In this document: in pieces, positions 11,201 to 23,200 of the stretch
Position numbering within the stretch: position 1 is the stretch's first letter
Layout of the letters: each line of letters starts with the position of its first letter
NCBI GenBank assembly: GCA_941918925.1
Contig: OW799233.1
Location: 134,136,533 to 134,200,532 of the forward strand
DNA length: 64,000 nucleotides
Reading direction: 5' to 3'
From: Phyto melanocephala
Taxonomy: Eukaryota; Arthropoda; Insecta; Diptera; Rhinophoridae
Program-made: the position numbers and the translations under genes
Notes under the pieces: generated by a model
What the model saw: the letters and a program-made list of their open reading frames with translations, nothing else
Database searches by the model: none
Told to the model about the DNA's origin: nothing

Positions 11201-14200
11201 AGCGCCGTTTGTTTAAATCGAATGTTGTTTAGATTATGGACTACTATAGGTTGCAAATAACGCAATAGCGTCATGTCAAAATAACGTTCAACAATTACAG
11301 TACTTTGCAACAGTCTTTTTTTTTTGGAAAATTGGACTAATGATTGCTACTACAAAATAGATTCATACAAATTCTTCAATTTCTCGTAAAGGCAATTACG
11401 ATTGGCCACTGAGATCTTGTGATTAAGGTAGGCAAGAAAGGGAGTGCAGAAAATCTATAAAAACACTTCCAACACGAACAGTCGGAGATTTTTGTGATCC
11501 TATTCCCAAAGTTAAACTGAAGATATAAGATTGAAATAATAGAATAAAAAGCTGTGAAAAAGCCGTACCTATCTGCTGAGCAAATAATGAATCCTTTATA
11601 ATCCTATAGTTTTCACTCTAAAATATCTTTCCTCATCCTATAATAATACGGAGTGTCATAATTCTACCTACAAATCCTAGCTGCCACAGGACAGTGCCTC
11701 GTGATTGCCCTAAAAGTGATCATCAGACATAACATATTAAGGTGAAGGTTTATCTTAAAGTGTGCTGAGTTCACTCTGCAGTCCCTTCTCTTCCTTCTCC
11801 ATGCTGTTTCAGTTTTAACTAAAATCAACCCCCTAATCTGACCCATCGGTGGTCTAACTATACTGTAATCTCTTTGTAAACCCTAATGCAGATCCTTCTT
11901 ACGCAAGTTGAACCGACATTTTATTGCCGGCAATTCTTTAATGCCTCGGTACCCAACATTGTCTGACGTTGAAGATACCCATAGTTCAACTAAGAGCCCT
12001 CGTAAAATCTATGACCAGTCTTGATATAACATAATGACACTTCTAGGTTTGGAAAGCCGTCTAACTGTCAATGTTAAAAGTAACCTCCATGCTTCTGGGC
12101 AGATGTTCCATTATAAATGATTAGAAGATAAAATATTTGCCAATGGCCGTCCTGCAAACGTAGCCATAACGGGTATTTTGCTGATATTATTTTCTATTAT
12201 TAATGGCTCACCCCTTTCTTTACTAATAAACATGAGATGGTTTCTCTTAAAATACTTCTTTCTAAGACCCTATATTTACCATAAAAATAAGAACTCGTAG
12301 TATATAATTATTTATAATCATTAATGGATTTATAAATTTTGTATGTACTTTTGTTAAAGATCGTCAAAATAATCTTTGTTAATTTAATTTTTAGGCAAGT
12401 TTACCAATTTTTAAAATCGAAGAACGAATTCCTAAAATAAATCTACATCCGAGTGAAATGTCAAACGTAACTGTTTTACATGTAGAAGGACCTGAGGAGT
12501 TTTATGTAATTAAGGTTTGTACTTAAACAATTTATGTTATTCCACTGAAGTAATTATAAATATTAACTATCACTCATATCATAATTTTTTGTTAATTATA
12601 TCGAAAATTATTTACAAAGTAGAAAACACTAAGTATACTGTTACTGAAACCGTATCTGGCTCATTCTTTAATTATCAGAAATAAAATTTAATTTATTTAT
12701 GGTTTTAAAATAACGAAATAAATAAATGGTGCTTAGTTGCTCCTTTGGCTTTGTTTTTTATATGTAGGCTTATAAAAATAATTACAATTAAATAATTCAT
12801 GGCAGCGGATTGCTTACATTATACTTTCAATGGTAACGGAAGGGAAATATGCAACTACAATGACTACTTTCTTTATAATTAAGAACAATTGGTATTTCCT
12901 TTTTAGTTCTTTGTACAATTTTTATGCATCAATAGCACTCTTTTATTTTGACAACAAACAAACACAAGTTTGTCTTAAACAATACTTCTGTACGTGAGTT
13001 TATATGTTCTGAAACAAAAAAACTAACTCATCGTTTTTATGTCATAATATTAATATTGCAATAACTTTAATTGCAATTAAGACGTACAGCGCCGGTTACA
13101 AATATATTCTTATAAAAAGATGGACTCTTTTTAATAAATGTCAAAAACAATTACTTATTATCTATTCACTCATAGCGTGGTTGGTTTTTCTAAAATTTCA
13201 TAACTGTCTGTTTGTTACAATCGTTTAGTTGTCAACAGTTAGCTTATCTCTAATATAAGTCTTTAAATTATGCAAATAAAAAAAAAAAAACGAAACGTAT
13301 TATGTTTTCAGTTCATCCTTGTAATATGTGGGGATGTAAAAAACTGCACGATGAAAAAACGCGAGTAAATAAAAACTATTATTTCAAAGTAAGTTGTATT
13401 CCAAAATAATAAAATTACTTAACTGTTTCAATAAAATGACCATAATGCATTGAAATATGAGACTAGAGTAGAAAAAATGACGTGGCCAAAAACGAATTCT
13501 ATCACTTTTAATGTTTTTTCCGCTAGAGACTCTGGACTTGTCTGCTTCTCTTCTCTCTTTTCTATTCAGGTATCACAAAGGAATCTATATAATGGACCCA
13601 AGTGAGCTGCACAACAGCTGCCTATTCCACCTAATCTAATGTTGGAACGTTTAGTTCGAACATGTCAAAATGTTTTTTTTTTTGCTAGAACAGTCCGCAT
13701 TAAGAGCTACTATTTTCTTCTAAGCATGTGGCCAAGCGATTGTCTTTTTTGCAAAGCATATGTAATTTGACCACTTCAATAATGAAGAAACGTTATGGAT
13801 TTGTGAATCAAAAATCAATTTTTTTTATGGAAAAGGTTTTGTCCGAATACCACCTAACAACGAATTCAAGCAGCAATTTATATCAGAAAGTATAAAACAT
13901 ATTAGTATAATGGTATTGAGGTGTTTTTCATATCATGGTGTGGGTCCCATATAACAGCTATGGATGTAGTCGTATATATAAAACTCCTGAAATTGGTAAC
14001 GTTACCAAATAACTCCGATAAAATGCCAGTGATGTGCGATGTCTTTCAACAAGATAATTACTGAAATCACACGAACGAAACGGCAAACAAGTTATTCAAT
14101 GATAATTTATTTAATGTGATCAGTCACCGGATTTAAACCCCGTTAAAAAACTAAATGCAGACTTATAGAATGTGTAGTACGAAGGCATTTAGAAAATTGT

Positions 14201-17200
14201 AAATGAGGTATAGAATTCCATTCCTGTGGAAAGATGTTAAACCCTAAAAATAAGTTCGGCGGTAAAACGTTGGGCCGTCGTAATTGCGAGTAAAAGGCAT
14301 GCAACAAAGTATGTGTTAGAAATCTACTTTTAAATGTTACAGATTTAGATTTTTGAATTTGATTTACATTTTAATTTCATTAGTTTAATTTGCAGCAGTT
14401 TTTTTTTTACATTTTACATTTTCTTTGATTGGCTGGTTGGTCGACTGACGTGTTAAGTAATAGACAGACGAAATTTAATATCATGTGCTGCATACTTTAA
14501 GGAGCAGTTATTTTTCCTCATATTACCAAAGAATATAAATCATATAGAATGCGCATCACGTACAAATAAAAATTTCTTATGGCGGGTTCTAACATTGGAA
14601 CCCGCTCTCTTCATTACGAATGGCTCTCATATAGTTTCGCTCACAATATTTTGTCAAGGTAATTTGTTGTTGGTTTCTTTATTCATATTTATTTACCATG
14701 CACTCGTTTAACTTAATGCGTTAGACCAGGAAGCAAAGAAACAAAATACGAACACGTGTTTGTCTGTTGTTTATGCATGTATGTATGTATGGATGGGTTA
14801 ATGTTCTTTAAATAAAGAAATGAGAAAATATAAATTTACATTTATAAAAAGGTCAAATAAATTCAAACAAATGTGAACAAACATTGTTTTGAAAACAAAT
14901 ACGCTCGACTGTGTTACAGTAGCAAAATCATATATATATTGTTGTTGTACGAATGAGATTGCATCAATTGTGATCGAATTTTATTTGCCCTTCTTAGCGA
15001 AAATTTTATTGTACGTGTACAATTTTATTGATTTGAGATAATTTTAATACAAAGAAATTTATTATACTTAGGTGAAAATTTTTTTTCAAGCATTTGAATT
15101 TCACTTGAGGTGTTTTAAATAAATTAAAAAGGCGATGTTTTCTAATGTATTACAGACACTTTTACAAATTGAAGTTTTCGAAAAAACTTTCGCCTATTGT
15201 CAAGTGCACTCAATGTTTACACATGTATCTCTAGTGTGATATTTTTTATTTTAAAGTGTAATTTATAATTTATTTTAGCTACTTTATTCTCTAAAATTAC
15301 AATTTTTATTAAAATTGCTGTCACTGTTTCGCCAATAATATGTTGGCTCGTCAGGAAACAAATAGTTATGTATGTATTTTGTGATAAAAGAAATTTCAAT
15401 TTTATGTAAGAAAGGCAAAACTCAATAAAAAATACTTATGTACTTGTTCCCTGCACTGCAATTATTTGACCGTTTCCTAAAAAAACCCACATGCAATAAA
15501 TGTGCAAAAACTAGCTAAACCGAAGTCAGGTAGAATTTTTGTATTGTTGTTGTATTTTAAGAGCCACAAATCGTCAAGGACACTTCGCCCGAATTTTTTT
15601 TAGTGATTTTTTAAAGGCTCTGCAGCTTTTTATTTTATTTTGAAGCATTTCATAACACATTTCAGTTTCAAAGCTGCAGTGAAGCATTACGTACTGTGTG
15701 TCTAGAAATTATAATAAAAGTAAATAAAAAATAAAAATAACGCAATAAATAAAAACTCTACTAAAGCAATGAATTCGAGTACAATAAAGAAAAATAAATC
15801 GCAATCGGGCATAAAATGCTGCGTAAAAAAATGCCAAAAGTCGAGAAGGCATTTTAAGGGCTTAGAAATGTTTAAATTTCTTTCGCCGGATATGATACTA
15901 GGTCAAATTTGGCAAGAGAATTGTCGAATTCCTGGGAAGAATTTTAATAAAAATCTTTATATTTGCGAAAATCAATTTTCAAGTTCATACGTTGGGGAAA
16001 AAAATTAAAAGCTGACGCCATTCGAACTGTAGATATTGATGAAATGGAGGAAGAATTGGAAGATTTTAACGCAGAGTTCAGATCCTCCCCAAACTATTTA
16101 GATTGGGAAAATATTGAAGCCCCCTTCTGCTAAAATTGCGAAAATCAAACTCTACGTGCAGATCACAAAAAAATTCAAAAAATTTTAAAATCAAAGCGAC
16201 CCACGCAAAGTATTAAGAAGTTAAATCGTAAAAATATAAAAAAGTCTCTTATTGAATCGATTCTTTGTTTACAAAATATAAGCGCAGAAAGCAAAATTTT
16301 TTTTAAGCTTTTGTTGAGCTCTCGGCCAAAGGAGTATTCTGAAAATGTAAAATATTTAGCTCAGAACATATTTTACAAATCTCAATCCACATACTTATTT
16401 CTAAGGGTCAAATTAAATTTGAGTCTTCCTCACATTTCCACCTTGAATCGGTGGGTGCCGATTAAATTTCTTCAGCCCGGCTTAAAAAATAATGCTTTCG
16501 AATTCGTGGGGGAAAAATGCTCCCAGTTGGATGACAGATGTGCTAAGCATATGGTTTTAGTTATGGATGAAATTAGCATAAGAAAAGAGTTGAGGTATAA
16601 TAGAAGTCTAGATTTAGTTGATGGATTTGAAACAACTGGATTTGAAAGGACTAATAGAATTGCCACTCATGTATGTGTTTTTATGATTAAATCTATGTTT
16701 TCTAATTTTTCAATCATTCTTAATTACTTTATTTCCTACAACGGCTTATCTGCGGATACTTTAAGTGAAATAGTTAAAGAAAATTATAATATTTTAAAAA
16801 GCATGGGTATAAACGTTCGTGCCCTTGTATGTGATCAAGGCTCGACTAACAGAAAATGTTTCTCCAACCTTAGAGTATCTGTGGAAAAGCCGTTTTTTGA
16901 AACTAATGATCAGAAAGTTTTTTGCATGTACGATTTCCCTCATTTAATTAAGTCTTTGCGGAATGGCTGGTTAAAGTGTGACATAAAATCTCCGGATGGA
17001 ACGGTAAGTTTTCAAGTAATTAAGGAATTGTATGCAAGTGCAAAAACAAAAATGTGCCCAAAATTGACACGGCAGCACATTTACCCTAACTGTTTTGAAA
17101 AAATGTGTGTAAAATTTGCAACACAAATTTTCAGCAGAACTGTTGCGGCTGCTATCAAAACTATTTCCGTAACCACAAAATTTAAGATAAATTCCACAAA

Positions 17201-20200
17201 ATCGGCCTTATCAACAGCTCAGTTTGTGGAAAAAATTGACAAGATTTTCAATTGTCTTAATAGTGGCTCCCTTTATGGTGATAACTGCTACAGATCAGCA
17301 ATTCAGCTTAACAGTGAATCATATAAATTTATTAAATTTTTTTGCAATATTTAGAAAATGTGGAGTTTTTGGATAAAAAGAAGCGTGTTTTCTTTTGTAA
17401 TGGAATGAAGCTCACTCTTAAATCAGTTCTTATGTTAACCGATGATATTTTAAAAGAAGGTGGTGATGTATATTTTTTAATGACAAAATCCCTTAATCAG
17501 GACAAATTAGAAAACACGTTTTCTGTATTGCGGCAGAAAGGGGCAACAATAACAACCCGTCTGTAGCCGAATTGAATAATATTTTGACAAAAATAATGGT
17601 GACTAAAATAGTTCAGTCAAGCTCTTCTAGCAACTGCGAACTTGTACAAGACGAAATAGCGAATGTTGATGCTGGCTTTCAAGCAGATTTATGTATTGAA
17701 CATAATATTATATGAATAAAAATACTAAACTGAAAAAAATTAAATAAATTTTTTTTTAATATTTCTTTAAAAAAATGTTGACAACAAAATTGTTTCGCTT
17801 ATTAAAACGAAATAATATGCATTTTTCCTTATGTTGTCAAACTTTAGTATGTATGTAGGTATAAATATTCAAAGCTTTTGAAAGAAAAGATTTAAGATTC
17901 AAAAAAATTTAAACCAAAATAATTTTAATTTTTAAATATACAAAAGAAAAGAGAATATTAATATTAAAATTTTAACAATACAAAGAATAAAGTAGCTAAA
18001 ATAATTTATAAATTACACTTTAAAATAAAAAATATCACACTAGAGCTACATGTTTCAACATTTAGTGTACTTGACAATAAGCGAAAGTTTTTTCGAAAAT
18101 TCCAATTTATAAAAGTATCTGTAATACATTAGAAAACATCGCCTTTTTTATTTATTTATTTAAAATACCTCAAGTGAAATTTAAATGCTTGAAAAAAACA
18201 TTTTCACCTATAAAAAATTTCATTCTATTAAAATTATCTCAAATCAATCAAAATGTACACGTACACTAAAATTTCGCTAAGAAGGGCAAATAAAATTCGA
18301 TCACAATTGATGCAATCTCATTCGTACAACAACAATATATATATGATTTTGCTACTGTAACACAGTCGAGCATATTTGTTTTCAAAATAATTTTTGTATA
18401 CATTTGTTTGAATTTATTTGACCTTTTTTATAAATGTAAATTTATATTCCCTCATATCATTGTTTGAAGAACATTAATACATCCATACATACATGCATAA
18501 ACAACATACATACACGCGTACGTAGTTAAACGACTGACTGACTGTCTGACTGACAACAATTTGTTGAGATGATGAATAGAAGTTGAATTTGTGCAAGAAA
18601 TGAAAATATCAAAACATAAACAAACATACATACATACAAACTGAAGTATTTACAAACACACGCAATTACGTATGAGAGCGAAACATTGTTATGCTCTTTA
18701 CTTTGCTTCTTTCCCTTTTGCCTTACCGACCGCATCTTATATTTTTTTAAAAAATATTTCAATTTGGGCCTTCATGCGCATTCTATATGATTTATATTCT
18801 TTGATATTACTTAATATTAACATTTACTTCATTATTTAAATGTAACGACCTCTGGTTATTACCAGAATATTCTACAGCATATATGCAGAAAATTTACAGA
18901 ATGTCACCATTAGGTGGCACCAGCATAGCCAGTTGGATGAGTATAAAAAAATCGTTCGTTTACTTAGTTTGTTTTCAATTGAGTTTGACAATAAAAGTGT
19001 ACAAAAATAATTAGATAAAACGCTATTATTTTGACCGAATAATTTTTTCGAAATTTTGAATAAACTAATTGACATTTTTTTTTTATCAGAAATGGCACAG
19101 TAAAGAATTTTTTACTGCGTTTTGGCTGAAATCAATGCATAATTTTCCAGGTTGTAAATACATTTACCTAAACTTTTTAGTTGGTGCTATTGTTTTGACC
19201 GCAGCTGTACGCGTAAACGAAATACATAGTTAATCGCTTTGGGAAGCTTTGATTTTGCCAAACAAATAAAATGATATGAGTGATTTATTTAATTTTATCA
19301 TGACATACGCACGTGATCGTAGATTTATAATTCTTATTAGATTTTCCTTACTAAAAGCACAGCAGACACAAACGTTCGCGTAAAATTACGATCACGTTCA
19401 TATGTCGCGATTCGGCTCCTATTAAATAATGTTATTAAGAATTCCATAAATACTATATACTCTTGTTTATGTCAAAATTTTCCCAAACAGAATGAATTAA
19501 TCGAAAGTAAGGAAGAGATGAGAAGTGATTTAAATTATTACTATCACAATAGTTCGTCAAAATTGCAACAAATATATTTGGGAACTGTCCAAATGTGTTG
19601 TGCCGTTAACGTCAACGATATTTGGTATCGTGCTGTTATCGAGGAAGTCAAAGACAAAGGTCAATTACTGGTGCGCTTAGTCGATGAGGGACGCAGGGAG
19701 CTTATAAATTGGCGTCAGGCTTTCATTTTGATCGAACAGTTTCGCAAAAAACGTGAATTTGCCATACCCTGTACACTGGCGGATATTGAGCCACTGCAAG
19801 AAAATCAATATGTTTATACGCCAGCGGCTATAAAGGATTTTAAGCAAATGATTAGAAATCCGCAATTGCGCATGGAAGCAGTTGGTGCAACGCCAGATAT
19901 TAATAAAGTGATTTTATACATTTGCAAAAAGACGCTGGACGTAAATATTGGAGCTATTATGGTGAAAAATAAATATGGCATTTCGACTGGTGAATCGACA
20001 CAAATAACAGAAATTGTTAAGTCTCCAAAGGTAGTTAATACAAAACAGTTTTATGCAATACAATCAAGTGAAGATAATGCTAAGCACGCGGTCACTGCTG
20101 CCGCTAAACAAATTAGACGTACACCTGTAAAGGTTTCTCATCTTATATCTCCGGGTGAGTTTTACATACAATTGGCCAGTCTTATACAGGGCACTAAGGC

Positions 20201-23200
20201 CTTTAACGATCAAATACAAGAGTCTCAAGCGAAAAAGTATGACAGCATGCAACCAATACCTTTTGAAACACGCGAATGGTTTGAGAACAATCACTGCCTT
20301 GTCTACACAAAATACCACAATTCCAAAGTCACTCAGTCAGCAGCTGGTCCTTTGTTTGATCAACTCGAATGGTATCGTGGTGTTATTACCAAAATAACTT
20401 ATCTACCCGGCGAGGAACCTACATATTCTGTGTTTCTAAGGGATATTGGTGTCACCGTATGCTCGATTTATAGCCAACAATTGTACTCGATTGATCCGCA
20501 ATTAGATCGTGTAACAAATGCTGTCTATTGTTGTCACTTGGCAGGTGTTAAACCAGCAGGCGGTAAAAACTGGTCACAATCGGCCATTGATAGCTTTATA
20601 CATTATGTTATGACAGCCGAATCTCTTTCGGTTTCATTGTATGGTAAACGTAATCAGGAGACAAATTCGTTGGCAATTGTTATGTGGAGTTCAAAAATTG
20701 AAACGGCCAACCCCTTGGCACCTAGCATTACAAAGTATTCGAATATTAATCGTAATCTAGTGCGAAAAGGTTTGGCTCATATGGTGGAACCATTGGACAC
20801 TAAACAGCAATTTGATAGAATTGAAGAAATTGAGCTGGCAAATGGTGAAATAACAATGGAACAATGGTTTAAGTCATTTTCAGACAATGCATTGCTAAAA
20901 GGTAAGTGTATTTATACAGCTTTATTCAAAACAAGAAACAATTTGCAAACGTTTTTATCCTTTTCACAATATCGTGATATTTTAACTTGTTTTCTTCTTC
21001 TTCTTCTTTATAGAAATTGAAAATAGCAAAAAACTACCACTTCTTTTAAGCCAAACCTCTGCTGATGGCATTGAAAACAATGAACTGTACACGGACGACC
21101 ATCCTTTAAGTATATTTCTTCTCGAAATAGATTTGATTGAAAGCACTGGCCAAAAAGCTCCGCCTGCTTGGTTTACGTCTAAAGACATGAAGAAAACATT
21201 ATTTTCTGGCTATCCCACATACATAGACTTTGATTGTATCGTGTACTTACATGAAGCAGACGATAAGATATTCTTAGAGAAATTAACTAAGAAACTGACA
21301 GACACGTATGGTGCTTTAGAATCACCCCCCGTCGATTACTGTTTCACCTTGGAACAGGCATGTGTAGTTAAATATCATGTTGATTCGAAGTTCTATCGTG
21401 GAATCATTATAGAGAATATAAACTCGAAGCATGAATGGGGTGTACAGTTTATAGACTATGGCAACGTTGAGAGTGTAGAGGGAAAAGACTTACGTCCATA
21501 TGCTCCGTTTCCCAATCTACCGGCAATAGCTGGTAAATATATAATTGATGGCATAAAACCGAAAGAGGGTGCCGCTAAATTTAATATCGCGGAATTGGAT
21601 CAAATGCATGCCATGCTTGTTACCAAATTAGTTTCGATACGTGTTAACTCCAATGAGTTGCATAATGAAGTTAAACGCTGCAGCATCCGTTTTGGTGCTA
21701 CAGACGTGGCGGAGGATATTATTAGTAGAGGTTTAGCGGTAGCTGATTACAAGCCATTAAATGTAGCAAAAGAAACTGGTACAGATAACTTGATGGAGAG
21801 TGATTTCAATCCTACAGGTTCGCAAAAATCACGTAAAACTCGTAACCCATTACCAGCTCCACCAATCGAAGACTATATGGTAAAGCGATGTTAATATCTA
21901 ATATACATACATATTTCCATTACATTTGAAAAAATTTTTTGTCTAATTTTTTTATAGATGTTTAGTCAAAGCATCGATAATATGAGTATTGATTGTATTG
22001 TGGTGGAAAATAATGATGACGTTGAAGACGATTTAACCGATCATAGTATAGATGCCGATGCAGACGATGATTACGACGAAGACATCGACGATTTTGATGA
22101 TGCTAAAGACTGTGTTCAATTCGATCATCTTAATGAAATGCTAAATCGTTTATCAAAAAATACTAAAACGAATGAGTTTGCAAAACCAATGGCAAAAAGT
22201 AACACCGAAACAACAATGACAAATAAGCCACCACCGACAAAAAAGCGCATGTTCAACGATAATGACTATACGAAAATGATGAACGCCGTAATATTTGATG
22301 CAGATGAAGTCGTTGATAAATATAAACATAAATTGGAGCATGGCGATGATGATGATATTGATAATGATGACGAAACAGATGAAGATATTGTTGAATTGAG
22401 TCAAAGTTTTGCCATGAACTATTGGCATAATACCTTACAGGAAGATGATGATGATGAAATTAATGAGCAACTCGATCGTAGAGCATCAATATATAGCGAT
22501 GATGATGAAATTGTGAGTAAAACATAAATCACATTGAAAATATCGATCTTTAATTCAAAATTAATTCATTAACTGACCTCAACTAAACATTCGCCTTATT
22601 AATAATATTATACCTGCCACCAAGAAAATGGTGGGTGTATATGCATTTGTAACACATCAAAATATCCATACTCCATAAAGTATATATTTTCTTAATCGGG
22701 GTTTCATTTTATGACGATCTAGCTATGTCCATCCGTCTGTTGAAAGCACAATAGTGGTCGGACGTAAAAAGCTAGTGGGCTTAAATTTTGCCAAAATATT
22801 TCTTATACACAAGGTTTGTTTGGTATTGAAAATGGTGTAAATCGATATATTAGGAAGAGAGTTAAAGCTCGTAATGCAAGAGTAGGTCAAAAAAACCATA
22901 TCCTTCCAACATCAAATAAAATGAAATTTTGTCCAAACGCATAACTGTAGAGTCATGAAGTTTCGAATGTATATATCCTGAGTAAAAAAAATCTATGCAT
23001 TAGAAAGCAGTTATATATCAAAACGTACGAAAATTTATACCGCGCAGTGTATTTTTTGGTATATTCAAAATTTAAAACCTAATAAAACTGACAAAATTAG
23101 ATGCGATTCTGAAATTTTCCAAACATTGCTTTTAAGTCAAAGGTTTTGTACCAACAGAAAATAAATGTGACATGCCCACTTTTACGCCCACCACCCATAT

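Larger units (their letters stand above)
14520..18811 (+). mobile_element. P-like transposon between long inverted repeats
   Basis: Two imperfect inverted arms of about 0.8 kb (14520-15310 and 17960-18811) flank a THAP-type P-element transposase pseudogene. The outermost 35 bases match closely (AAAGAATATAAATCATATAG against its complement at 18777-18803). The part around 14770-15300 / 17970-18490 is well conserved, and the segment between (14560-14760) has diverged. Classic P elements have only 31-bp ends, so arms this long are unusual. Confidence 0.7.
12515..19490. other. 7-kb intron of the qin-like gene
   Basis: Donor AAG|GTTTGT and acceptor TTTTCCCAAACAG. It holds a SINE-related fragment, a Tc1 relic and a P-like transposon between long inverted repeats. 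12515-13490 is AT-rich with nothing recognisable apart from a short CxxxxC stretch near 13325 that I could not assign. Confidence 0.75.

Noticed and set aside
13310..13390. Possible extra exon or THAP-like stretch (CNMWGCKKLHDEK)
   Set aside because: Follows a TTTTCAG and ends at AAAG|TAAGTT, but it does not fit the phase-0 junction between the flanking qin-like exons and lacks the remaining zinc ligands.
21958..22527. A separate small acidic gene
   Set aside because: Acceptor before the ATG and a donor before the stop, both in phase with the Tudor exons, make it an internal exon.
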